A DNA stretch of 64,000 nucleotides from Psychrobacter celer. GTDB taxonomy: Bacteria > Pseudomonadota > Gammaproteobacteria > Pseudomonadales > Moraxellaceae. The notes under the pieces were generated by a model. The model saw nothing but the letters and a program-made list of their open reading frames with translations, was not told the origin of the DNA and searched no databases. Positions 26,303-35,299 of this stretch are shown here, in pieces. A program made the position numbers and the translations under genes. Positions within the stretch are counted from its first letter, which is position 1; each line of letters begins with the position of its first letter. The stretch is taken from the NCBI RefSeq assembly GCF_016107555.1, contig NZ_JABASU010000001.1:186001-250000 (forward strand), in the 5' to 3' direction.

Positions 26303-26704
26303 AAGATCACATCGTCAAGGAATCGGTTAAAAAGTACAACTCAGTGTATCTGCCATGGCAAATTAATCAGTAAATAGCAGTTTATAATTATTATAACCAT
26401 ATAAACGCCAATAAAAGGTTTTTTTTAAATAGGATAAGTAAAGTTTTGCTAGAAATTGTTGAGATGGGTTGGCGGTGGTGGAGGTAATGGGTAAGTGATA
26501 AGCAGAGTAGGTTATTTTTAACCCATTTAGGTGATTGTCGATTAAATGGAGGGCATGTCTCGAATGGATCGTGCTGGCGGTGGTATTTGCTCACTGTCTA
26601 AATACCATCGTTAATTGACGCCGTTTTCTGTTTTTTTTAACTAGGGCGTGTTGAACATTCACAAATAGTCTCTGTCAGTGTCATGGTTGAAGGTTCAACA
26701 CGGC
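26303..26704. other. Intergenic region with a short inverted-repeat element
   Basis: 402 bases between the uncharacterised gene and the CDF gene. The first 330 bases show no recognisable gene (the - strand frame at 26391-26594 looks random). The end is the 66-bp element at 26642-26707. Confidence 0.5.
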
Positions 26705-26707
26705 CTA
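26642..26707. mobile_element. 66-bp deletion derivative of the 268-bp inverted-repeat element
   Basis: The left end TAGGGCGTGTTGAACATTCA (26642-26661) is identical to that of the full copy at 30603. The right end (26688-26707) differs from it at two positions. Between them lie CAAATAG from the left side and TCTCTGTCAGTG from the right side, so the middle 200 bases have been lost, apparently between two AAATAG copies. The outer two bases of the right end form part of the stop codon of the CDF gene. Confidence 0.75.
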
Positions 26708-27898
26708 GTGACTGTGCCCGATATGGTTATTCACAGAGCTTTGCTGCTCTGATATGTCGCAGACCAATGCATCGCTATGGGCGCTGGTCTGCGGGTGTGG
26801 CAAGCTTTCAACCTGAATGGTGGCGTGATGAATACCAAGCGCAAGCAAACCTTGCTCAAGATTGGCAATCAATACGCTGGCATCCGAGATTCTCATATCC
26901 CCATCGACCATCACATGGCAAGATAGCGCATTTAGCCCGCTGGTGATGCTCCAGACATGCAGGTCGTGAACTTGTTTTACTTGTGGATGAGCAAGCAGCT
27001 TGTCTTCGACATCTACCAGCGATATGCCTTCTGGCGTACCCTCCATCAAGATATGTACTGAGTCGCGCACCACGCGATAACCACTTACTAAGATAAGTAT
27101 GGCGACGATCACCGACGCTGCGGCATCGGCCCAAACCCAGCCAAACCCCATCATCAGTAAAGCGGCGACAATAGCGGCGACAGAGCCCATCAAATCACTT
27201 AATACATGCAAGTAAGCGCTTTGCATATTGAGGTTGACAGGCTCTTTGGAATCATTGCTTTTATTTGCTTTTTCTTTATTTACTTTATCTTCATTTGCTC
27301 CATGACTGTGGGTGTGCCCATCGCTGCCGCTACTACCACGATGCATCAGCCAAGCGACCAAGATATTAACCAGCATACCGACCGTTGCCACAATCAGCAT
27401 ACCTTGGGTAGCAATCTCAGGCGGTGAGTTAAAACGTTTGATCGCTTCATAAAAAATCATCAAAGCGATAATTACCAGCGTTGCACCATTGACGGTGGCC
27501 ACGATAATCTCAAAGCGTTTATAGCCAAAGGTCTTTTGATGAGTGGCGGCTTTTTCGCCGATTTTAAATGCCATCAACGTCGCACCAAGGGCGATGGCGT
27601 CGCTGAGCATGTGTCCTGCATCAGAGAGTAACGCCAAGCTGCCTGTCAGTAAGCCACCAATCGCCTCGATAAACATATAGCCTGTGATGATCACAAAGCT
27701 AATCAGTAACGTACGCTGATAGCCTTTGGTATCTCTTGGCGCGGTGTTTTGCTCTAGGTGAGTGTCATGATCATGAGCGTCTTGATTGCCAGCAGTATAG
27801 TTACTATCGTTGTTTTTATAGACATCAATAGGCTCACTTGGAGGCAAATGCTTATTTTGCTTATGACTGGCATCTTCTTGACTCATAACGTTACTCAA
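26705..27898 (-). CDS. Cation diffusion facilitator family metal exporter
   Basis: 397 residues. A His/Asp-rich cytoplasmic N-terminal tail (DAHDHDTHLEQ) is followed by six membrane helices from about residue 65 to 280, with the metal-binding motifs SDAGHMLSDAIALG in helix 2 and ADAAASVIVAIL in helix 5. A His-rich loop (DGHTHSHG) lies between helices 4 and 5, and the C-terminal cytoplasmic domain has the pattern HDLHVWSITSGLNALSCHVMV. This is the ZitB/CzcD type, which exports zinc or a similar divalent metal from the cytoplasm in exchange for protons. The stop codon lies inside an inverted-repeat element end, so the natural C-terminus may have been altered. Confidence 0.9.
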   Translation of the reverse strand: MSNVMSQEDASHKQNKHLPPSEPIDVYKNNDSNYTAGNQDAHDHDTHLEQNTAPRDTKGYQRTLLISFVIITGYMFIEAIGGLLTGSLALLSDAGHMLSDAIALGATLMAFKIGEKAATHQKTFGYKRFEIIVATVNGATLVIIALMIFYEAIKRFNSPPEIATQGMLIVATVGMLVNILVAWLMHRGSSGSDGHTHSHGANEDKVNKEKANKSNDSKEPVNLNMQSAYLHVLSDLMGSVAAIVAALLMMGFGWVWADAAASVIVAILILVSGYRVVRDSVHILMEGTPEGISLVDVEDKLLAHPQVKQVHDLHVWSITSGLNALSCHVMVDGDMRISDASVLIANLEQGLLALGIHHATIQVESLPHPQTSAHSDALVCDISEQQSSVNNHIGHSH

Positions 27899-28197
27899 AT
27901 TTATTAAGACTTATGGTAAATAACTTCAAGGATTAATGATAAATCTAACATAGCCGCGTATTAGAAGCTGTAACGACGAGGTAAAAATGCAGCCAGTAAG
28001 CTATGGTCGATTCACTGCAAAAATGACATCGTGCTACTGGTATAAATTTTCCTTGTGTGCTGTTATTACAGAGGCTGCGCAACATTCATTCCAGTAGCAC
28101 TCTTCAATTTATCACCATGTTATTTTGAACTGACTATATATACGTTTAGGAGCCTAAGAATAATAAGAGGAAACGGTGATAGGTTTGAGGTGTCAGC

Positions 28198-30474
28198 CTA
28201 CCAGCCGACAGGGTCGATATCTAAAGTCAGTTTTAGATATTTAGCGCTGGGTAGCCCCAGTACGGGTTGCCACCAGTGGTTCAGTACTTGGTGGAGCTGT
28301 CCGCGCTCTTTGGCGATGAGGAGTAGCTGGGCATGGTAGCGGCTGTTTTTTTTGCTCATAGGGGCATCGATGGGCCCGAGCACGGCCAAATTGTGGTTAC
28401 TGGGCAAGATAGCGATGGCATCTTTAAGCGCTTGCATGGTGGCGGCTAGGGTTTTGCCTTCGCAGCGAATCAGCGCGGCATGGGTATAAGGCGGCAGTCC
28501 CATCATTTTGCGCTCTTGTAGTAGATCCCGCGCAAATGACAGATAGCCGTCTTTTACCAGCTTTAGCAGTAGCGCGTTGTCAGGCTGTAGCGTCTGGATC
28601 AGCACGCGTCCAGCCTTGTCGCCGCGTCCTGCTCGACCGGCGACCTGAATCATCAGCTGCGCGGTATGCTCAGGCGAGCGAAAATCCGCGGACAAAAAGC
28701 CGCGATCGGCGTTGGGCAAGCACACCAAGGTAACGTTTGGAAAGTGATGACCTTTGGCGACCATCTGCGTGCCAACCAAGATAGCAGGATCACCTTGATT
28801 GATACGCTGATAAATATTTTCCCAGCTGTCTTTGCGCCTTGTGGTATCACGATCGATTTGAATAATCGGGTATAGGACTTTGCTGGTTTGCGGATTGGCA
28901 AAAATCGCGTGCAAGTTTTCGCTAAGCCTGGTCGTGCCTATACCTTTGGCATCCAAGTTTTGACTGCCGCAGTCAGGGCACACCGCTGGAATGTAAGCTT
29001 GCCAGTCGCAGTGGTGGCATTTGAGATAGGCATTACTGCTGTTTTGGCGGCTATAGTGTACTGTTAAATGCGCATCACAGCGTGGACAATCTGCTTGCCA
29101 GCCGCAAGCTTCGCACAATAAGACAGGTGCGTAGCCGCGCCGATTTAAAAACACCAGCACCTGATCGCCAGCTTCTAGGGTTTGCCGTATTGCCCCAATC
29201 ATGGCGTCTGTCAGTCCAGTATCGTAGCGGGCGCCGTCGTCCGTTGTCTGCTGGTGCGTACTTTGCAGACGCGCATCGATAAGCTGCATGGGCGCAGGTT
29301 TGGCATTGCCTGGCCGTGTCGATAGCTGACATTCTATGAGTTTGCCATCATCGACCAATTTTAGGTGCTCAAGCGAAGGGGTGGCGGTGCCGAGTATGAC
29401 AGGGATGTTGTATTGCACGCCTCGATAAAGCGCGACATCTGCGGCGTGGTAGCGCAGGGTGTCTTGCTGCTTATACGAGCCATCATGTGCCTCGTCAACG
29501 ACAATCAACCCTAAATCGGCAAAAGGATAGAGCACTGCTGAGCGTGTACCAATGATGATTTGAGCGTGTCCTATGCGGCAGTCTTGCCAGCCCTGCAGGC
29601 GGTGGGTGTTGTTCATGCCAGAGTGTAGCAGCACGATATCTGCGGCAAAACGGCTGGCAAAACGGGCGCGCGTCTGCGGTGTCAAGCCAATCTCTGGCAC
29701 CAAAATCAAAACCTGTTTGCCCGCCTCAAGTACCGCTTGCATGACTTGTAAATACACTTCGGTCTTACCACTACCAGTAATGCCGTTTAATAAAAAACCA
29801 GTATAATGGCCAGCTTTGTGAGCGGCGATGATGGTGCTGACCGCCTGTTGTTGCTCGTCATTGAGATCAAGTGGCAGTTTGGCCAGTTTGACAGGCGTCG
29901 GTGCTTGTTTTGGCTCGATATAGCGCTCGATGAGTCCTTTTTCTTCCAGTGTTTTTAAAAAAGGCCGCTGCATGCCTTCTAATAATAAAACGTCTTCGCT
30001 GGCACCGCGCTCGCCGTGCAATTTGAGCATATCAAACTGCTGTTTTTGTTTTTTGGCATTGGGATGAAAGTCGTCATCAGTGATGTTCGGCAGTATGCGC
30101 CAGTGCGTGATCAAAAGGTCTAGCGGTTTGCCTTGACGCACCAGCGTCGGCAAGATCACGCCAAACACATCGCCCAGTGGATAGTGATAGTAGCGTGCCA
30201 GCCAGTAAGCAAGCTTTAGCATCGCCGCGTTTAAGATAGGCTCGTCATCCAAGCATCGATAGATAGATTTGAGCTTATTTAGTGGTACGCTGCTATCGGC
30301 GGCAGCGATATGAGCAACCACGATACCGATAAGTGTCTGGCGACCGAAAGGAACTTCGACACGGCTACCGATTGCTGGACGCGCGCTAGGCTCAGCGGTG
30401 GCCTGCGTAGCTGCTGGCAGACGATAGTCAAATACCCGGTAAAGGGGCACAGGTAGAGCAACTTGTACCAACAT
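28198..30474 (-). CDS. priA: Primosomal protein N' (replication restart helicase PriA)
   Basis: A DEAH helicase that reloads the replisome at stalled forks. It has 758 residues, close to E. coli PriA (732). The N-terminal 3'-DNA-binding domain starts VALPVPLYRVFDYRLP. Walker A is GITGSGKTEVYLQVM, Walker B IVVDEAHDGSYKQQ, with TRSAVLYPF and ILGTATPSLEHL nearby. The zinc-binding region has paired Cys: CEACGWQADCPRCDAHL and KCHHCDWQAYIPAVCPDCGS. Helicase motifs V-VI include ILVGTQMVAKGHHFPNVTLV and QVAGRAGRGDKAGRVLIQT. The spacing to the CDF gene is about 300 bases with nothing visible in it. It appears monocistronic. Confidence 0.97.
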   Translation of the reverse strand: MLVQVALPVPLYRVFDYRLPAATQATAEPSARPAIGSRVEVPFGRQTLIGIVVAHIAAADSSVPLNKLKSIYRCLDDEPILNAAMLKLAYWLARYYHYPLGDVFGVILPTLVRQGKPLDLLITHWRILPNITDDDFHPNAKKQKQQFDMLKLHGERGASEDVLLLEGMQRPFLKTLEEKGLIERYIEPKQAPTPVKLAKLPLDLNDEQQQAVSTIIAAHKAGHYTGFLLNGITGSGKTEVYLQVMQAVLEAGKQVLILVPEIGLTPQTRARFASRFAADIVLLHSGMNNTHRLQGWQDCRIGHAQIIIGTRSAVLYPFADLGLIVVDEAHDGSYKQQDTLRYHAADVALYRGVQYNIPVILGTATPSLEHLKLVDDGKLIECQLSTRPGNAKPAPMQLIDARLQSTHQQTTDDGARYDTGLTDAMIGAIRQTLEAGDQVLVFLNRRGYAPVLLCEACGWQADCPRCDAHLTVHYSRQNSSNAYLKCHHCDWQAYIPAVCPDCGSQNLDAKGIGTTRLSENLHAIFANPQTSKVLYPIIQIDRDTTRRKDSWENIYQRINQGDPAILVGTQMVAKGHHFPNVTLVCLPNADRGFLSADFRSPEHTAQLMIQVAGRAGRGDKAGRVLIQTLQPDNALLLKLVKDGYLSFARDLLQERKMMGLPPYTHAALIRCEGKTLAATMQALKDAIAILPSNHNLAVLGPIDAPMSKKNSRYHAQLLLIAKERGQLHQVLNHWWQPVLGLPSAKYLKLTLDIDPVGW

Positions 30475-30602
30475 AAAAGGCGTCGCCGTCTTATTAGAGA
30501 AATATCATTGCCACAGACGATGATTTACATGGTCGGCATAGGCAGCGTTAGGTACTAAAGTCGAAATAACGCCGCATTAACCAAAAATATTTGAATATTT
30601 AA

Positions 30603-30870
30603 TAGGGCGTGTTGAACATTCACAAATAGGCACTGCTGATCGCTAAAATTGTTCCAGACAAGGCGCAAAGCGACGATAATGCAGATGCCTTAGCTAGATT
30701 TGCAACGCAGTATGGCGCAATTTTAGCATCAGCCGTAGGGACAGGACTCTTTTTTGCCGCTTCCTTGGTAAAAATAGACGCTTAGAGCGACTAAGCTTAC
30801 TATTTTTACCTTCGAATCGTCTAAAAAATAGTCTCTGTCAGTGCCATGGTTGAATGTTCAACACGCCCTA
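30603..30870. mobile_element. 268-bp MITE-like element with 20-bp perfect terminal inverted repeats
   Basis: TAGGGCGTGTTGAACATTCA at 30603-30622 and its exact reverse complement at 30851-30870. If the outermost TA is a target duplication, the element proper starts AGGGCG. Internal inverted repeats: GCTGATCGCTAAAATTG (30635-30651) against CAATTTTAGCATCAGC (30718-30733), and GGTAAAAATAG against CTATTTTTACC around 30769-30810. No transposase is encoded. It lies between priA and ridA, both on the - strand. I do not know which transposase moves it. Confidence 0.8.
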
Positions 30871-30957
30871 GACTCTATTCAGCTATTCACTGCTAAAAAC
30901 CAATAAGCTTAGCAGGGTGCTAAGCTTATCGTTACAACACAGATCTGAGAGGTAGGC

Positions 30958-31338
30958 TTACTCAATATACATGATGGCTTCGATCTCAACCACGCCGCCC
31001 TTTGGCAATGCGGCGACTTGTACCGCTGCGCGCGCTGGGTATGGCTCGCTTAGGTTGGCGGCAAACACATCGTTGAGCACGGCAAAGTCGCTTAGATCGG
31101 TCAAAGAAACGTTGAACTTCACCACGTCACTTAAGCTACCGCCAGCAGCTTCACAAACGGCTTTTAGGTTGGCAAATACTTGCTTGGCTTGTGCTTCAAA
31201 GCCTTCTTTTAGCTCCATGGTGTCTGGGTCAAAACCCAGCTGACCTGAGACATAGACAGTGTTGCCAACTTTGACGGCTTGTGAGTAAGTGCCAACGGCG
31301 GCAGGTGCTTTGTCTGTCTGGATGGTTTGACGAGTCAT
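30958..31338 (-). CDS. ridA: RidA family reactive intermediate deaminase
   Basis: A 126-residue protein of the YjgF/YER057c/UK114 family, which hydrolyses reactive enamine/imine intermediates such as 2-aminoacrylate to 2-oxoacids and ammonia. Signature features: APAAVGTYSQAVKVGNTVYVSGQLG at the N-terminus, the active-site Arg in PARAAVQVAALPKGGVVEIEAIM, and family length. The protein should be a cytoplasmic trimer. It is followed (in transcription) by the inverted-repeat element and preceded by spoT at 280 bases, the common spoT-ridA order of many gammaproteobacteria. A strong ribosome binding site (AAGGATAT) precedes the ATG. Confidence 0.93.
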   Translation of the reverse strand: MTRQTIQTDKAPAAVGTYSQAVKVGNTVYVSGQLGFDPDTMELKEGFEAQAKQVFANLKAVCEAAGGSLSDVVKFNVSLTDLSDFAVLNDVFAANLSEPYPARAAVQVAALPKGGVVEIEAIMYIE

Positions 31339-31618
31339 AGGATATCCTTGTTATCTGTTGTTAGATGGGTTTATCAGTTGGGTTTTGAGCATACAGTGGC
31401 AGCCTGTACTGTCTTGCTGCAAGCTGCCCAGTTTAGCATTGTTTACTGCTTTCTAAAAACCTCTGAGCATCGCGCCGCGTTTTATAATTTGCCGCGTCAT
31501 CAAAAGCCGTCAAAAGCTGCTTGTGCGATCGTCAATCCAATATAAACACGACTTGATAGCCATGTGTCTGATTTATTTGGATTGACGACAGAGCGACACA
31601 TCTGGCCGCTACTCAGCG

Positions 31619-33817
31619 CTATAGCTGATATAGACGGATAATATTGGGGAAGCCGAGTAATGAGCGCAGCTCGCGGATACCCTGCGCTAAGTGGTTGCGG
31701 CTACGTACCACGATATGGAGGATGGTATCGCTGCTGCGAACATCGATTTTTTCGACGCCTATATTGAGCTGGCGCAAGTGATAAATCACTTCACTGATTT
31801 GCTCATCGCTCAAGGCGATAGAGAGTTTAAGATAAGCGGGGAAACGAACTTTACCGTTATTTTTGATCCCCGTCTCGCCCGCCTCGCTTTGGTTGACAGC
31901 TTTATCGCTGCGCCAACGCAGTTGAATGACCTGATAAGGATTGTCTTTACGAATGTCATCAAGTGAAAAACACTTATGACGATGGACGACCAGACCGTGG
32001 CGCGATAAATGACCGACGATAGGGTCGCCGTAGATCGGATGACAGCAGTTGGCAAAGTTGATCTCAACCCCTGAGGCGTTGACGATCAGCTGCTGCGGCT
32101 GGGTCATGTCATCGCTATTCTCTTTCGCGTGTAGGTCGTTGACTTCGTCACTAAATAAACGGGTAACGACCAGCTGCGGCAGCAATGTGCCAGAGCTGAT
32201 TTGCTCAAATAAGGTGTTTTTTTCTGTCAAACCGCGCCATTCAGTTAGGTTTTTCCAGTCGCTGTCTGTCAGATCGTCAAGGCTTTTTTGATAAGTCTTA
32301 AGCGCGCGATCTAAGGCTTGCTTTCCGTGATGCTGTTTGTCAGCGGCGGACAAGTCCTTAAACCAGCGCAATATCTCTTCACGGGCCTTGTTGGTGGCTA
32401 CAAACCCAAGCCACTCTGCTTTTGGCTCTGAGTGGTTATCGACCTCGATTTCAACCAGTTGGCCATTTTTGACCACCGTGCCCAGTTTGGCTTTTTTGCC
32501 ATCGATGTTGGCACCGACAGCGACGTTGCCGACCATCGGGCCGACAGCATAAGCAAAGTCTAGGGCGGTGGCGCCTTGCGGCAGCTCGTAGGCTCGGCCT
32601 TTGGGGCTATAACAAATGATTTTGCTAGAGTGTAGATAATCCATCAGCTCGTTAATGGTAGAGACGGCCGCCGAAAAGTCAGGACTGCCATCATTTAAGC
32701 TGTCTTCTTCGACCAAGTCCTTCATGTTACGCAAGGACGCTTGAATGACCGATTGACTGACATCAGAGGCGTGCTCAGCACCGATGACTCCAAGCCTTGC
32801 CGCGCTTTGCATTTGCTTGGTCAAAATCGTAACTTTGACCACGTCATTGTCGCGCTCGTAGATGAGCGTCAGCGACTGATTGCCACCTGGCAGCGGGCGG
32901 CGAATATTATCAGCAATATGGGTGTCGTCGATTTGGTATTTTTTGATCAGATAATAGGCGAGCTTATCGCAAGCTTCGATATTGTCGAGTACGATCTCAA
33001 ACGCATAATGACGCAATAGCGCACTGATTTCGCCGCGGTTGCGAAAAAACTGTCGGTAAATCACCACGCGGTTGTCCAAGACCTTGACCAGACCGTTTAG
33101 ATCTAAGTTATTTAACACGATACTCAGATAGCGATGAATGGCTTCTCGTTGAAAATTGCGCCCCAAGCCGTGCTGCAACAGCTTATCTGAGAGCTTGTTG
33201 TACATCTCAGAGTCAAGATTGCGATAGCACAGTACCTCGATATAATCGGCGATGTCATTGAGACCCATTAGCCGCGCAAAGGGCACATAAAAATCCAGCG
33301 TTTCTTGTGCGGTGGTGCGCTGTTTTTCTGGGCGTACCGCATCCAATGTCGACATGTTATGCAGGCGATCTGCCAGCTTGATGATCAATACTCGTGGATC
33401 TGCGAGGGTCGCGGTCAAAATCTTATGAAAAGTGGCGGCTTTGTTTTCTTGTTTATTGTGTGCCGAGGATTTGAGCTTGGTGACACCATCGACCAATCTG
33501 GCTACGGCTTTGCCATAGCGCTCGGCGATCTGCTCATCAGTGACCTCAGTATCCTCCACCGTATCATGCAAAATCGCCGCAATGATGGTATCTCGATCCA
33601 AGCGAAAACCTGCCAATATCTCAGCGACTGCAATAGGGTGGGTGATATAAGGCTCCCCTGATTTGCGCTTATCCTTGATATGGGCGATGTCACCAAACTC
33701 ACAGGCATCAATAACATCACGGCGCTCGTCGGCAGTGAGGTAGCCTACTGAGCGAAATAAGTTATATTGAGCATCATCGACTAGGTGATGACTGAGTTTG
33801 GGCAAGGTTTGAATCAT
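31619..33817 (-). CDS. spoT: SpoT-type (p)ppGpp hydrolase with a degenerate synthetase domain
   Basis: A 732-residue RelA/SpoT homologue. The hydrolase domain is intact: KRKSGEPYITHPIAVAEILAGF and ILHDTVEDTEVT (His-Asp and Glu-Asp pairs), then LADRLHNMSTLDA. The synthetase domain (about residues 230-345) is poorly conserved. The usual RxKxxxSxxxK region and the GYQSLHT motif are replaced by sequence such as PLPGGNQSLTLIYE, so ppGpp synthesis is unlikely. TGS (CYSPKGRAYELPQGATALDFAY) and a C-terminal ACT domain follow. A hydrolase-only SpoT is known from Acinetobacter, which supports a Moraxellaceae origin. It is next to rpoZ and gmk on the same strand, as in E. coli. Confidence 0.95.
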   Translation of the reverse strand: MIQTLPKLSHHLVDDAQYNLFRSVGYLTADERRDVIDACEFGDIAHIKDKRKSGEPYITHPIAVAEILAGFRLDRDTIIAAILHDTVEDTEVTDEQIAERYGKAVARLVDGVTKLKSSAHNKQENKAATFHKILTATLADPRVLIIKLADRLHNMSTLDAVRPEKQRTTAQETLDFYVPFARLMGLNDIADYIEVLCYRNLDSEMYNKLSDKLLQHGLGRNFQREAIHRYLSIVLNNLDLNGLVKVLDNRVVIYRQFFRNRGEISALLRHYAFEIVLDNIEACDKLAYYLIKKYQIDDTHIADNIRRPLPGGNQSLTLIYERDNDVVKVTILTKQMQSAARLGVIGAEHASDVSQSVIQASLRNMKDLVEEDSLNDGSPDFSAAVSTINELMDYLHSSKIICYSPKGRAYELPQGATALDFAYAVGPMVGNVAVGANIDGKKAKLGTVVKNGQLVEIEVDNHSEPKAEWLGFVATNKAREEILRWFKDLSAADKQHHGKQALDRALKTYQKSLDDLTDSDWKNLTEWRGLTEKNTLFEQISSGTLLPQLVVTRLFSDEVNDLHAKENSDDMTQPQQLIVNASGVEINFANCCHPIYGDPIVGHLSRHGLVVHRHKCFSLDDIRKDNPYQVIQLRWRSDKAVNQSEAGETGIKNNGKVRFPAYLKLSIALSDEQISEVIYHLRQLNIGVEKIDVRSSDTILHIVVRSRNHLAQGIRELRSLLGFPNIIRLYQL

Positions 33818-33847
33818 AAAGTGACGATCCTATATTTGATGACGGGG

Positions 33848-33898
33848 TTTTATGACCAGTTTTTATGGCTGCTTTTTATGGCCAGTTTTTATGACTAG
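33848..33898. repeat. 12-13-bp tandem repeat, four copies
   Basis: Units: TTTTATGACCAG, TTTTTATGGCTGC, TTTTTATGGCCAG, TTTTTATGACTAG, adjacent to each other. It begins 30 bases upstream of the spoT start codon, in the likely leader or promoter region. Confidence 0.75.
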
Positions 33899-34114
33899 GC
33901 AACTGCGATAACAATCAATCATCGATCAAGATAAGCGGCGGCTGACAAAATATGAACTCGCTATAGAAAACGTGAGTGAACGCCGTGCACCTTCTAATTA
34001 ATCGTAAATCGCATTCAATGTCAACAGCTAAGCAAATCGCGCGGCAAAAAATCTAAAAATTCCCACTCAGTGGTATATTTTGGGGTCTCAGTGGTTATTA
34101 CAACTGATACAACC

Positions 34115-34139
34115 AAAAAACCACAGCCTATGCTGTGGT
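34115..34139 (-). terminator. Terminator after rpoZ
   Basis: ACCACAGC (34120-34127) pairs with GCTGTGGT (34132-34139) around a 4-base loop. On the - strand it is followed by six T, about 85 bases after the rpoZ stop. Confidence 0.7.
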
Positions 34140-34223
34140 CTCTTTTGTCATGATGATATGACGGCTTTTGGGGTATATATAGCCCACCTTAATCTGGTTG
34201 GTCTAACAAACCATGATTAAAGA

Positions 34224-34484
34224 TTAAAAGCTATGATCACCTGACAGGGCTAAGTCTAATGAGCTGGTTGCAAAGTTATGCTCTGGCTGATTTAAAATAT
34301 CGCGGGTGATTTTGCCAGCAGCAATCTCACGTAATGCCAAAACCGTTGGTTTGTCATTATCGACATCAACCATTGGCTCAGCGATACCTTTGGCCAATTG
34401 ACGGGCGCGCTTGCTTGCGACTAAAATCAGCTCAAAGCGATTATCTACGTTATCTAAACAATCTTCAATCGTCACTCGTGCCAT
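34224..34484 (-). CDS. rpoZ: RNA polymerase omega subunit
   Basis: 86 residues. It matches omega throughout: [32 protein letters not shown] start, QLAKGI, then [18 protein letters not shown]. Omega helps fold and assemble the beta' subunit and forms part of a ppGpp site on RNA polymerase, which links it to its neighbour spoT. It lies downstream of gmk on the same strand, separated by about 190 bases, and ends at a terminator. Confidence 0.96.
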   Translation of the reverse strand: MARVTIEDCLDNVDNRFELILVASKRARQLAKGIAEPMVDVDNDKPTVLALREIAAGKITRDILNQPEHNFATSSLDLALSGDHSF

Positions 34485-34675
34485 AAATAGCTACCTCGGT
34501 TGTTTTTATTAAGCGGCGAGGATGGCCGCCACTCAATAAAAATAATATCAAAAATATATAAAGGGGGATAGCTAGACATTATAGCATTTTTTGCCCCGCC
34601 GCGTCGTTGCTTTTTTATCTCTACATCATAAAATCTGGCACGCCGCCCTTTTAATGTGTTAATTTGTCTGACGTT

Positions 34676-35299
34676 TTAGTCTGCCTGAGTGCCGAGCAAA
34701 TTGGCAATGGTGCGATGGTAGCGCTGCTGCTGGCGGCTTAGGGTCTGCCTGTCAGCGACGATAATGGCCTTTAGCTCAGTCAATGCCACCTCAAAGTTGT
34801 CATTTATAACCACATAATCAAAATGGACGTACTGCGCCATTTCCGTCACTGCACCGGCCAAACGCTGCTCGATGACCTCCATCGAGTCTTGCGCGCGTGT
34901 CGATAGACGCTGACGTAGGGTGTCGATACTAGGCGGTAAAATAAAAATCATCACCGCGTCCGTAAAGATTTTTTTGACTTGTAGCGCCCCTTGCCAGTCA
35001 ATCTCTAAGATGACATCGACACCTGCGTTTAACTGCGCCCGTACGCTTTGCTCTGAGGTGCCATAATAGTTGCCAAACACCTCGGCATGCTCCAAAAACT
35101 GATTGTCATGGATGGCGGCGACGAATTTGTCGACATCGGTAAAGTGGTAATGCTGACCATCGACCTCGCCTGGACGCGGCGCGCGCGTGGTATGTGACAC
35201 ACTGACAGTCAAGTCATTGGTGGTAGCCAATAGCTGTTTTACCAGTGAGGTCTTGCCAGTACCTGAAGCGGCGGTGATGATAAATAGTGAACCTGTCAT
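34676..35299 (-). CDS. gmk: Guanylate kinase
   Basis: Phosphorylates GMP to GDP with ATP. It has 207 residues, the normal length. P-loop [13 protein letters not shown] near residue 11, GMP-binding [41 protein letters not shown] and the lid-region [18 protein letters not shown] are all visible. It is the first gene of the gmk-rpoZ pair and is divergent from ispH. Confidence 0.97.
   Translation of the reverse strand: MTGSLFIITAASGTGKTSLVKQLLATTNDLTVSVSHTTRAPRPGEVDGQHYHFTDVDKFVAAIHDNQFLEHAEVFGNYYGTSEQSVRAQLNAGVDVILEIDWQGALQVKKIFTDAVMIFILPPSIDTLRQRLSTRAQDSMEVIEQRLAGAVTEMAQYVHFDYVVINDNFEVALTELKAIIVADRQTLSRQQQRYHRTIANLLGTQAD

Larger units (their letters stand above)
33818..34223. other. spoT-rpoZ intergenic region
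   Basis: 406 bases without a gene. It contains a four-copy 13-bp tandem repeat (33848-33898) just upstream of spoT and the rpoZ terminator (34115-34139), so spoT is probably transcribed from its own promoter here. Confidence 0.55.

Noticed and set aside
26391-26594. 67-codon - strand frame between the orphan gene and the CDF gene
   Set aside because: Low-complexity product, no start signal, near a mobile-element remnant.
28055-28339. Open frame overlapping the 3' end of priA on the opposite strand
   Set aside because: Its second half is antisense to priA and its first half has no coding character.
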